Part shown: piece by piece, positions 1 through 6,493 of the stretch
How positions within the stretch are numbered: the first letter of the stretch is position 1
Layout of the letters: each line of letters opens with the position of its first letter
Source: VGBK01 sp043810615
GTDB taxonomy: Bacteria; Actinomycetota; Acidimicrobiia; Spongiisociales; UBA11373
Direction of reading: 5' to 3'
Assembly: GCA_043810615.1 (NCBI GenBank)
Contig: JBDROA010000184.1
Span: 1-11,899 of the forward strand
DNA length: 11,899 bases
Translations under genes and position numbers: made by a program
Notes under the pieces: generated by a model
Seen by the model: the letters and a program-made list of their open reading frames with translations, nothing else
What the model was told of the DNA's origin: nothing
Database searches by the model: none

Positions 1-260
1 GCACCCCTGACCTCGCCAGCCTCGGGCGAGTGGCCCTCAGGTAACATTTTTGCACCGCACCCCAGGGCGAGGTGATGCCACCTGAAGAGGCGTGCACCTG
101 GCGAACGCCTACCCACGCGATAGGGGTTGTGTGAGGCGGGGTTCCTGGCCCGACAGCTTGATCGTCGGGCGCAACGCCCGAAGGTTGGCCCTCAGGCTTC
201 GAGCCCGACGGCGGCCGGTTCAGGGGAGGCCCGGTGGCAACTCTGCGAGTAGCAGGCTCC
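1..260. other. Non-coding region at left edge with small hairpins
   Basis: No convincing gene is visible. A hairpin at 12-30 (CTCGCC/GGCGAG), with an outer CCTGA/TCAGG pairing (6-10 with 37-41), is followed by five T at 47-51. It could be the terminator of a plus-strand gene lying before the window, but the T run starts six bases after the stem. Further small stems are AGGTG/CACCT (70-83) and AGGCGT/ACGCCT (88-110). Two overlapping hairpins lie at 148-181. Short open frames here have no recognisable domain and look spurious. Confidence 0.5.
148..181. other. Two overlapping, mutually exclusive hairpins
   Basis: GCCCGAC (148-154) pairs with GTCGGGC (164-170). The same right arm can instead join TCGGGCG (165-171) to CGCCCGA (175-181) around a CAA loop. 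Only one can form at a time. The site lies about 80 bases past the stop codon of the minus-strand lipoprotein gene, so it could help end that transcript. No T run follows on either strand, and the function is unknown. Confidence 0.3.
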
Positions 261-860
261 CTAGCCGTCGACAGTGAACTCGAAAAGTGCCGAGTTCTCG
301 TACGCCGGCAGCAGGCCGCTCTCGCGGTGGACGACCTCGCCGCCCACCCGAACCTCGAGGGTGTAGCCGCCCGGGTTGTTGCCCAGAGTCTCGTAGTGCT
401 GCACGTAGACGGAGTACTGCCCGGGGGGCGCCCCACCCGCGGGCCAGAAGACGTTCTCGACGTGCGGCCCGGTATCCCCGGCGGCAGGGATGTCATCGAC
501 ATCAAGGCGGCCGCCGCTCTCCGACTCGCGATTCACGTGGTTGATCTGGAACCCCGAGGGCTCGTTGACGCGGAGGTCCATGTCCGAGTCGGTATCCCAG
601 ATGAGGGTCACCTGGATGTCCCCGGTGCCGACCACGATGTCGGGAGGGATAGTCAGCGGGGGGACGACGGGCATCGTGGAAGTGGTCGCCGCGGAAGTGG
701 TCGTGGTGGCTGTACTGGTCGTGGTGGCTGCACTGGTCGTGGTGCTAGTTGTGGCCGCATCCGTGGAGGTCGAACTCGCCGAGTCGGATGCGGTCCCGCT
801 GCAGGCCGCGAGCGCGACGACTAGCCCGACCGCCAGCAGCCCCCAAAGCCTCTGTTCCAT
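261..860 (-). CDS. Thr-rich lipoprotein with DUF2135/YfaP-like domain
   Basis: Predicted 199-residue secreted lipoprotein. A short N-terminus and hydrophobic stretch (5-19) end in a lipobox, LAAC, with Cys20 as the likely lipidated residue. Residues 21-63 are a Ser/Thr/Ala low-complexity linker, probably an extended surface stalk. Residues about 80-197 resemble the DUF2135 (YfaP) beta-sandwich family: an acidic WDTDSDMDLRV segment (Asp89, 91, 93, 95), then PSG, a GGRLDVDD segment, GPHVENVFWP and PGQYSVYVQHYE. The Asp-rich strand may bind metal, which is an inference. The ATG is preceded by a strong GGGAGGT ribosome site. It is transcribed away from the nnr operon and shares no operon in the window. 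The exact function of DUF2135 lipoproteins is not established, so only the location and fold type are supported here. Confidence 0.85.
   Translation of the reverse strand: MEQRLWGLLAVGLVVALAACSGTASDSASSTSTDAATTSTTTSAATTTSTATTTTSAATTSTMPVVPPLTIPPDIVVGTGDIQVTLIWDTDSDMDLRVNEPSGFQINHVNRESESGGRLDVDDIPAAGDTGPHVENVFWPAGGAPPGQYSVYVQHYETLGNNPGGYTLEVRVGGEVVHRESGLLPAYENSALFEFTVDG
699..744. repeat. 18-base tandem repeat in Thr-rich linker
   Basis: The unit GGTCGTGGTGGCTGYACT occurs at 699-716 and 717-734, followed by a partial third copy (735 to about 744). On the minus strand it encodes six-residue Thr/Ser/Ala repeats in the lipoprotein stalk. Such tracts can change length by slippage in whole-codon steps, which would lengthen or shorten the stalk without breaking the frame. 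Confidence 0.7.
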
Positions 861-932
861 CGCTACCTCCCGTCTGCAAGCCTACGCAACGCGGGCAGGC
901 CGTTGGGACGCGGTACGGAGAAGCTCTGCTAC

Positions 933-948
933 CCCCGTGCGCACGGGG
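933..948. promoter_or_regulatory. Perfect 16-bp palindrome, possible operator
   Basis: CCCCGTGCGCACGGGG is self-complementary over all 16 bases. It lies 73-88 bases upstream of the lipoprotein ATG, in the region that should hold that gene's promoter. A dimeric regulator site is plausible. No regulator family is recognised from the motif. Confidence 0.35.
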
Positions 949-1280
949 CTCCGGAGGCTACGTCAGGGTCCTGGCCCAACACCCGCTCGTCTATGAATGC
1001 CCGGTGGCACCTTCGGGGAAAGCAGATTACTGAGGGTTTCACTCGGGCCAGGTGCCGGGAGCCGATGTGGTCCCCTTCGCCCAGCACAGGGGATGGTCCG
1101 CCGCAAATGGGGGTGGCGCCCCTCATGTGCCATCTTCCCACCCCAGGCCGTGGTCCACGGCACTTGGCAAGGGTGACATTTGCAGGCAGCACCCCAGGGT
1201 GCCGTCTGTCACAGCGTTCCCCCGGTGTCGGCATCCTGCTGAATCACGCCCCCGAAGGCCTTCAGCCGGTGCACCCCCGG

Positions 1281-1305
1281 TAGCATCGCGGGGTACTGTC
1301 CCGCG
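1281..1305 (+). promoter_or_regulatory. Hairpin and weak -10 just before nnr
   Basis: TAGCAT at 1281-1286 resembles a -10 box, although no good -35 is seen. It is followed by a six-pair stem, CGCGGG (1287-1292) with CCCGCG (1300-1305), ending seven bases before the nnr ATG. No Shine-Dalgarno sequence is visible, so the first gene of the operon may be translated from a very short or leaderless message, or through this structure. Confidence 0.3.
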
Positions 1306-1312
1306 TGGTCCC

Positions 1313-2725
1313 ATGAAGCCCGTCATCACCCCCGACGAGTCGGCCCGCCTCGACGCCGCTGCCACCGATCCGGTGGAGGTGCTCATGGAGCGCGCCGGCC
1401 TCGGGGTCGCCCTGGCTGCCGCCCGCATGGGCGCCGGCTACGGCACCCGGGTGCTGGCCCTGGCCGGCCCGGGGAACAACGGGGGCGATGTCTACGTGGC
1501 CGTCCGGTACCTGAAGCGCCGCGGAGTCGCGGTCGAGGTGCGGGCCCTCGGCTACCCCAAGGGCGAGGACTCCCCGGCCCGCCAGGCGGCGGTCGCCGCG
1601 GTGGCCGCCGGGGTTCCGGTGCGCCCTCTGGGTGATCCCGAACCCTGCGACTTGCTCATCGACGGCCTGTTCGGGGCCGGGTTCCACGGAGCCCTGAGCG
1701 ACCCGGCGGCGGCCTGGACCGCTCACCCCTTTCCGGTCCTGGCGATCGACCTCCCCAGCGGCCTGAGCGGCGCCGATGGCTCGGTCGCCGGGGCCGCCTT
1801 CACCGCCCGGCGCACCGTCACTTTTCACGCCCTCAAGGTGGGCCACCTGTTCGGCGAGGGCCCCGACCGCTGCGGAGAGGTCGAGGTGGTGGACATCGGC
1901 CTGCAGGGTGGGGAACCGGAACTGCGCCTCTGCGAGGAGGCCGACGCCCCCGTGCCTTCCCGGCCCCGGACCGCCCACAAGTGGTCGGCGGGGACGGTCC
2001 TCGTGGTGGGCGGGTCGCCGGGGATCTCCGGCGCCGTCGCCCTGGCGGGCCGGGCCGCCCTGCACTTCGGCGCGGGGTACGTCCGCCTCGCCTGCCCTGG
2101 GGCGCTGCAGTCGTCGCTGGCATCCGCCGACCCGTCGCTCACCACCGCGGGCATCGGCACCGGGCAGCGTTTCACCGCCGCCTCGGCCGCCGCGGTGCTG
2201 GCCGCCGGGGAGCGCTTCGCCGTGATGGCCCTGGGCCCCGGCCTGGGCCCGGGACGGGAAGGGTTCGTGCGGGCCCTGCTCGAGGCATGGGATCGTCCCC
2301 TGGTGCTCGACGCCGACGCCATCGCCGCCGCCGGGGTGGAAGCCCTGGCGGCCCGGGGCCACGCGACCGTGATCACGCCTCACGCGGGGGAGTTCCGCCG
2401 CCTCACCGGCGAAGACGCCGGTTACCGGCAGGCCTCCCACCTGGCGGGCCGCACGGGGGCGGTCGTGCTGCTCAAGGGCAACCCCACTGTGATCGCCGGG
2501 CGGCAGCGCTGGGTCGTGAACGCGGGCGGACCGGAACTGGCCACGCTGGGCAGCGGGGACGTGCTCACCGGGATGATCGCCGCCCTCATCGCCCGGGGCC
2601 TCGATCCCGAAGCCGCCGCCCGCTCCGCCGCCTTCCGCCACGGCCGAGCCGCCGCCGACCTGGCCGCTGCCGCGACGGTGACCGCCTCCGGCCTTGCGGC
2701 GCACGTGGGGAGGTTTGCCCGGTGA
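1313..2725 (+). CDS. nnr: Bifunctional NAD(P)HX epimerase/dehydratase
   Basis: Repairs hydrated NADH/NADPH in the cytosol. The N-terminal YjeF_N domain epimerises R- to S-NAD(P)HX, and the C-terminal domain dehydrates S-NAD(P)HX using ADP. At 470 residues it has the usual length of the fused form. YjeF_N (about 1-210) shows AGPGNNGGD (51-59), the likely catalytic Asp146 in AIDLPSG, and ALKVGHLFGEGPDRCGEV. The dehydratase domain (about 220-468) shows HKWSAGTVLVVGGSPG, MALGPGLGPG (305-314), LDADA (332-336), TPHAGEF (355-361), LLKGNPTVI and the GSGDVLTG site with Asp416. The start was set at ATG 1313 because MKPVITPDESARLDAA matches the family N-terminus; the longer open frame upstream is not protein-like. 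It is the first gene of the operon, and its stop overlaps the alr start by four bases. Confidence 0.95.
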   Translation: MKPVITPDESARLDAAATDPVEVLMERAGLGVALAAARMGAGYGTRVLALAGPGNNGGDVYVAVRYLKRRGVAVEVRALGYPKGEDSPARQAAVAAVAAGVPVRPLGDPEPCDLLIDGLFGAGFHGALSDPAAAWTAHPFPVLAIDLPSGLSGADGSVAGAAFTARRTVTFHALKVGHLFGEGPDRCGEVEVVDIGLQGGEPELRLCEEADAPVPSRPRTAHKWSAGTVLVVGGSPGISGAVALAGRAALHFGAGYVRLACPGALQSSLASADPSLTTAGIGTGQRFTAASAAAVLAAGERFAVMALGPGLGPGREGFVRALLEAWDRPLVLDADAIAAAGVEALAARGHATVITPHAGEFRRLTGEDAGYRQASHLAGRTGAVVLLKGNPTVIAGRQRWVVNAGGPELATLGSGDVLTGMIAALIARGLDPEAAARSAAFRHGRAAADLAAAATVTASGLAAHVGRFAR

Positions 2726-3816
2726 GACCCACCTGGATGGAGGTGGACCTGGCAGCGATCCGCGCCAACGCCGCCGCCCTGGCCGCCGCCGTCTCCCCGG
2801 CCGCCCTGTGCGCCGTGGTGAAGGCCGACGGCTACGGGCACGGCGACGTGCCCTCGGCCGAGGCCGCTCTGGAGGCCGGGGCCTCCCGGCTGGCCGTGGC
2901 CCTGGTGGCTGAGGGGGCGCGTCTGCGCGAGGCCGACGTCGAGGCGCCCATCCTGCTCTTGTCCGAACCCGACGCCGCCGATGCCGCCGAGGTGGTGCGT
3001 TGGCGCCTCACTCCCACCGTCTACCGCCACTCCTTTCTCGACGCCCTGGAGCAGGTGGCGCCCCCGGGTTTCCCGGTGCAGGTCAAGGTGGACACGGGCA
3101 TGCACCGGGTGGGGGCGCCGCCGGCGCTGGCGGCCGATCTGGCTCGCCGCGTCGCCGCCTCGCCCCTCCATCTGCAGGGGATCTGGACCCACTTCGCCGT
3201 GGCCGAGGAGGACCCGGCATACACGGCCACTCAGTTGCGCGGCCTGCGCATGGTGGTGGAGGCCCTGGCCGCCCGGGGGGTCCGGCCCGAGATGGTTCAT
3301 GCGGCCAACACCGCCGGGGGCCTTGCCTACGGGGAGGCCCGCCTCGACCTGGTGCGGGCCGGCATCGGCTTGTTCGGCCTGCGCCCGACTCCGGGCCTGG
3401 CCCCCGAGGTGCCGCTACGCCCGGCGATGCGCATCGTGTCGCAGGTGGCATACCTGCAGCGCCTCGCGGCCGGGGCCCGCCCCTCCTACGGGCGCCGCCG
3501 CCCCCTGCCCGCCGAGGCCACGGTGGCCACCATCCCCATGGGCTACGCCGACGGGGTCCCGCGTCGTCTCGCCGAGAGCGGCGGGGGGGTGCTCATCGGG
3601 GGGCGCCGGCACCCCTTCGCCGGGTCCGTCACGATGGACCAGATCGTGGTAGATGTGGGGGACCATCCGGTGGCGGTGGGCGACGAGGTCGTCCTCATCG
3701 GTCGCCAGGGCGGTGAGGAGGTCACCGCCGACGAGTGGGCCGGGCGCCTCGGCGTGCTCCACTACGAGGTGGTTTGCGGCTTCGGCCCCCGCCTCCCCCG
3801 GAGGTACCTGCCGTGA
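2722..3816 (+). CDS. alr: Alanine racemase
   Basis: PLP enzyme that interconverts L- and D-alanine, supplying D-Ala for peptidoglycan. It is 364 residues, normal for the family. The N-terminal TIM barrel carries the PLP lysine in AVVKADGYGHG (Lys34). The C-terminal beta domain carries the second catalytic base, the Tyr in MGYADGVPRRL (Tyr275), and the conserved MDQ (305-307) found in this family. The substrate-side MHRVG loop is also present. The start is GTG 2722, overlapping the nnr TGA, with GGGGAGG at 2706-2712 as ribosome site; this gives the family start (R)PTWMEVDLAAIRAN. The end overlaps the next start (GTGA at 3813-3816). Sequence and context agree well. Confidence 0.96.
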   Translation: MRPTWMEVDLAAIRANAAALAAAVSPAALCAVVKADGYGHGDVPSAEAALEAGASRLAVALVAEGARLREADVEAPILLLSEPDAADAAEVVRWRLTPTVYRHSFLDALEQVAPPGFPVQVKVDTGMHRVGAPPALAADLARRVAASPLHLQGIWTHFAVAEEDPAYTATQLRGLRMVVEALAARGVRPEMVHAANTAGGLAYGEARLDLVRAGIGLFGLRPTPGLAPEVPLRPAMRIVSQVAYLQRLAAGARPSYGRRRPLPAEATVATIPMGYADGVPRRLAESGGGVLIGGRRHPFAGSVTMDQIVVDVGDHPVAVGDEVVLIGRQGGEEVTADEWAGRLGVLHYEVVCGFGPRLPRRYLP

Positions 3817-4726
3817 CCCTCACCGCCGTCCCCGGAGTACGCGTCGGCCACTGGACCGACCCGGTGGGCCTCACCGGGTGACGGTGGTTGTGCTGCCCGA
3901 GCCCAACGTGACCACGGGCGAGGTGCGGGGCGCCGCCCCCGGCACGCGGGAAACAGCCCTGCTCGCCCCGGGCATGAAGGTGGAGGCGGTCCAGGCCATC
4001 GCCCTGTGCGGGGGGAGCGCCTTCGGCCTGGCCGCCGCCGACGGGGTGGTGGCCGAACTGGAGGCCGACGGACGCGGCTACCCCACGTTCGCCGGGGTGG
4101 TGCCCATAGTCCCCGCCGCGGTCATCTTCGACCTGGGCATCGGCGACCCCCGGGCCCGGCCCGGCCCCGTGGCCGGCGCCGCCGCCTACCGGGCGGCCAC
4201 CTCGGCGCCCGTGGAGATGGGCAACGTGGGGGTGGGCGCCGGGGCCACGGTGGCGGGATGGCGCGGCCCGCAGGCGCGCCGCAAGGGAGGCCTCGGCTCG
4301 GCGGCACTCCGGGTGGGCGAAGTCACCGTGGGCGCCCTGGCCGTGGTCAACGCCGTGGGTGACGCTTTCACCCTGGAGGGGGTGCCTTTGACCGGCGGCG
4401 ACCCGGTGCCCCTCGCCGGCCCGCCGGCGGGGCCGCAGCCGCTGGAGAACACCACGCTGGTGGTGCTGGCCACCGACGCCGCCCTTGACCGCGCTGCCCT
4501 CACCCGGGTGTGCGTGCGGGCCCACGACGCTCTGGCCGTCTGCCTCCGGCCCAGCCACACCCGATATGATGGCGACGCGGTCTTCGCCGCCTCCTGCGGC
4601 CGCCTTCCCGTGGATCCCGACGTGGTCGCCGAGACGGCGTTCGTCGTAGTGGGGCGGTCAATAGAGGCGGCGCTGCGATGGGCCCGGCCCGTGGCAGGCG
4701 TCCGGGCCATGGAGGACGGCACATGA
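3813..4726 (+). pseudogene. P1 family (DmpA/NylC-type) peptidase, frameshifted
   Basis: Belongs to the P1 N-terminal-nucleophile hydrolases (L-aminopeptidase/D-esterase, COG3191). The conserved beginning, TAVPGVRVGHWTDPVGLTG, is read from GTG 3813 but meets TGA at 3879-3881. The rest continues in another frame (VTVVVLPEPNVTTG...) to 4726. Adding one C between 3880 and 3881 restores the typical LTGCTVVVLPEP and a 304-residue protein, so one base appears deleted. Other family features are intact: RGAAPGTRET, CGGSAFGLAAADGV, VPIVPAAVIFDL and LENTTLVVLATDA. The expected autocleavage site is Asn213/Thr214 (codon 4451), as in NylC. A GTG at 3878, overlapping the stop as GTGA, could restart translation to give a 282-residue protein lacking the first strand. 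Sequencing error, a recent mutation and a working split gene are all possible. The physiological substrate is unknown. Confidence 0.85.
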
Positions 4727-5337
4727 GCGACGATCGAGCCGGCGAGTTGGCCGCACTGGCCGCCGAAGCCGCCGTCTGTACCTGCTGCCCCCTGGCGCAG
4801 AGCCGCACCCGGGTGGTCTTCGGGGTAGGCGGCCCCGACGCCGACCTCATGCTGGTGGGTGAGGCCCCCGGCTTCCACGAGGACCAGCAGGGGGAGCCGT
4901 TCGTGGGGGCCGCCGGCAAGTTGCTCGACCGCCTGCTCGGCGAGATCGGCCGCACCCGCGCTGAGGTCTACATCGCCAACGTGCTCAAGTGCCGCCCCCC
5001 CAACAACCGGGACCCGCTGCCGGCGGAGATAGAGGCCTGCTCGGAGTACCTGAGACGCCAGTTGGCGCTGATCGACCCGAAGGTGGTGCTGACCCTGGGC
5101 AACTTCGCCACTCGCCTGCTGCTGAAGCGCGACGCCGGCATCAGCCGCCTGCGCGGCCAGGTGTACCCGTGGTGGAACCGCCTGCTGGTGCCCACCCTGC
5201 ACCCCGCCGCGGTGCTGCGCGGCGGCGACGGCCTTATGGAGCAGGTCCGGGCCGACTTCGCCCTGGCCCACCGGGCGCTGGCCGCGGCCACGACGGTGGC
5301 CGATCCCGCCACCGAGCAGTTGGGCCTGTTCGAATGA
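4723..5337 (+). CDS. Uracil-DNA glycosylase, family 4 (Fe-S)
   Basis: Excises uracil from DNA in base-excision repair. It is 204 residues. Family 4 marks are the motif GEAPGFHEDQQGEPFVG (46-62), NVLKCRPPNNRDP (86-98) and the late HPAA motif (160-163). Four cysteines fit the [4Fe-4S] pattern: C19-x2-C22 and C90-x15-C106; Cys21 is extra. The C-terminus ends in QLGLF (199-203) plus a final Glu, which resembles a beta-sliding-clamp binding peptide. The start was set at ATG 4723, overlapping the previous stop (ATGA), with GGAGGA just upstream. The in-frame ATG at 4678 would add a non-conserved Arg/Gly-rich tail and is rejected. It lies between the P1 peptidase and tsaE. Confidence 0.93.
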   Translation: MSDDRAGELAALAAEAAVCTCCPLAQSRTRVVFGVGGPDADLMLVGEAPGFHEDQQGEPFVGAAGKLLDRLLGEIGRTRAEVYIANVLKCRPPNNRDPLPAEIEACSEYLRRQLALIDPKVVLTLGNFATRLLLKRDAGISRLRGQVYPWWNRLLVPTLHPAAVLRGGDGLMEQVRADFALAHRALAAATTVADPATEQLGLFE

Positions 5338-5789
5338 GCCTCATTCTGCTCTGCCCCGCCGAGGCCGATACCCGTGCCGTGGGTCGGCGCCTGGCCAGCC
5401 TGCTGCGGGCCGGCGACGTAGTGCTCCTCGCCGGCGACCTGGGGGCGGGGAAGACGGTGTTCGCCTCGGGGATCGCTGAGGGGCTGGGGGTGGCGGACCG
5501 GGTGGTGAGCCCCTCTTTCGTGCTGGCTCGCCGCTACGAGGGCCTCATGGACCTGGTCCACGCCGACCTGTACCGGCTCGGGTCGTCGGCCGAGGTGGAG
5601 GACCTCGACCTCATCGAGTCCGCCCTGCCCGGGGTGCTGGTGGTGGAGTGGGGCGAGGCCGCGGCCCGCTGCTTCCCCGAGGACCATCTGCTGGTGCGTC
5701 TCGAGGCCGACGAGACCGGGGCGCGCACCATCACGCTGGTGCGCCGCGGCTCGTGGCAGCAGCGACCGCTGGAGGAGGTGGCGGGGTGA
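5334..5789 (+). CDS. tsaE: tRNA t6A biosynthesis ATPase TsaE
   Basis: P-loop ATPase that works with the TsaB-TsaD dimer to cycle the enzyme forming N6-threonylcarbamoyladenosine at position 37 of ANN-decoding tRNAs. It is 151 residues, close to the E. coli protein. Walker A is AGDLGAGKT (33-41). The switch-like SPSFVL (59-64), HADLYRL (76-82) and VVEWGE (103-108) are typical of the family. Start ATG 5334 overlaps the glycosylase stop (ATGA), and its stop overlaps the tsaB start (GTGA). Placement next to tsaB, rimI and tsaD confirms the call. Confidence 0.95.
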   Translation: MSLILLCPAEADTRAVGRRLASLLRAGDVVLLAGDLGAGKTVFASGIAEGLGVADRVVSPSFVLARRYEGLMDLVHADLYRLGSSAEVEDLDLIESALPGVLVVEWGEAAARCFPEDHLLVRLEADETGARTITLVRRGSWQQRPLEEVAG

Positions 5790-6493
5790 GGATCGTCGCC
5801 ATCGAGACCGCCACCGGCGCCACCTCGGTCGCCCTCGGCGACGGGAAGGTGGTCGTGGCCTCGGCAGGGCGCACCGACCGGCGGGGCCACATCGGGTTCC
5901 TGGTGCCCGCCCTCGATTTCTGCTTCGCCCAGGCGGGCTGGGGCCCGCAGGAGATCGACGTGGTGGCGGTGGACATCGGGCCCGGCCTGTTCGGGGGCAT
6001 GCGCGTCGGCCTGGCCACCGCCCAGGCCCTGGCCGGGGCGGCCGGGGTGCCGCTGGCCCCGGTGTGCTCGCTGGACGCCATCGCCTTCCAGGCGGCCACC
6101 GCCCACCGCCGGATCTGGGCGGTGGTGGACGCCCGCAAGGGCGAGGTGGCAGTGGCCTCCTACCGGCCGGTGCCGGGCGGGGTGGTGCGCGATGGCCCGG
6201 TGGAACTGGTGGGGGCAAACGCCTTCCGGGGCCTGCTGGAGGACGACCCAAGTCAGAAGCTGGTGGTGGGCGACTGGGGGGTGCTCCCCGAGGGCGACCT
6301 CATGGGAGTCCACGGGGTGCGCACCGGCGGCCCGCGCCACCCCTCGGCGGCGGCGGTCATGGAGGTGGCCCGGGGCCTCGCGGAGCGGGGGGCCTTCCCC
6401 CACCCCGACGAGGTGCGTCCCTTCTACCTGCGCGAACCCGATGTGCGCATCAACTGGGCGGACTTCCGCCAGGAGGGACCGTGGCCCGGGTGA
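5786..6493 (+). CDS. tsaB: tRNA t6A biosynthesis protein TsaB
   Basis: ASKHA-fold partner of TsaD. It has no catalytic activity of its own but forms the heterodimer that TsaE acts on. It is 235 residues. The N-terminus MRIVAIETATGATSVAL is the family nucleotide-fold start, GPGLFGGMRVGLATAQAL (68-85) corresponds to the usual GPGSFTGLR segment, and DARKGEV follows. The C-terminal part is the less conserved subdomain and ends with YLREPDVRINW. GTG 5786 was chosen for its GTGA overlap with tsaE and the GGAGGAGG site about 8 bases upstream. The stop TGA 6491-6493 lies within the rimI start region. Confidence 0.94.
   Translation: MRIVAIETATGATSVALGDGKVVVASAGRTDRRGHIGFLVPALDFCFAQAGWGPQEIDVVAVDIGPGLFGGMRVGLATAQALAGAAGVPLAPVCSLDAIAFQAATAHRRIWAVVDARKGEVAVASYRPVPGGVVRDGPVELVGANAFRGLLEDDPSQKLVVGDWGVLPEGDLMGVHGVRTGGPRHPSAAAVMEVARGLAERGAFPHPDEVRPFYLREPDVRINWADFRQEGPWPG

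Larger units (their letters stand above)
861..1312. other. Divergent intergenic region, no gene seen
   Basis: This 452-base stretch lies between the divergent lipoprotein and nnr genes. No RNA gene or conserved protein is visible. It holds a perfect 16-bp palindrome at 933-948, the palindrome GCCGTGGTCCACGGC at 1147-1161, two copies of CACCCCAGG (1139-1147 and 1190-1198), and a hairpin just before the nnr start. The second CACCCCAGG copy is embedded in a stretch (1172-1201) resembling 40-67. Promoters for both flanking genes must lie here, but no strong -35/-10 pair stands out. A weak minus-strand -10 (TAGGCT) is at 879-884. Confidence 0.6.

Noticed and set aside
1..47. Minus-strand frame from ATG at 45-47 running off the left edge, beginning MLPEGH like a Fpg/Nei glycosylase
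   Set aside because: Only fifteen codons are visible. The residues after PEGH do not continue like the family, and no clear ribosome site precedes it.
6..51. Possible intrinsic terminator with five T
   Set aside because: The main stem ends at 30, well before the T run, and the outer stem is only five pairs. It is mentioned in the region note but not called as a separate feature.
861..1312. tRNA, small RNA or riboswitch in the long divergent spacer
   Set aside because: No cloverleaf, T-loop motif or known riboswitch core was recognised; only palindromes and short repeats are present.
1262..2704. Long minus-strand open frame of 480 codons opposite nnr
   Set aside because: It is a GC-rich shadow of the nnr codons, with low-complexity Gly/Arg/His content and no family motif. 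The long antisense frames opposite groEL (8453-9928) and the subtilase (10445-11821) are rejected for the same reason.
3873..3884. Programmed -1 frameshift in the P1 peptidase
   Set aside because: No slippery heptamer is present. Re-pairing would need a first-position mismatch (GGG to CGG), and a shift would replace the conserved Cys by Val. A deletion explains the data better.
4678..4722. Upstream ATG start for the uracil-DNA glycosylase
   Set aside because: It would add an Arg/Gly-rich extension not seen in the family and a larger overlap, while ATG 4723 has a ribosome site and the usual 4-base overlap.
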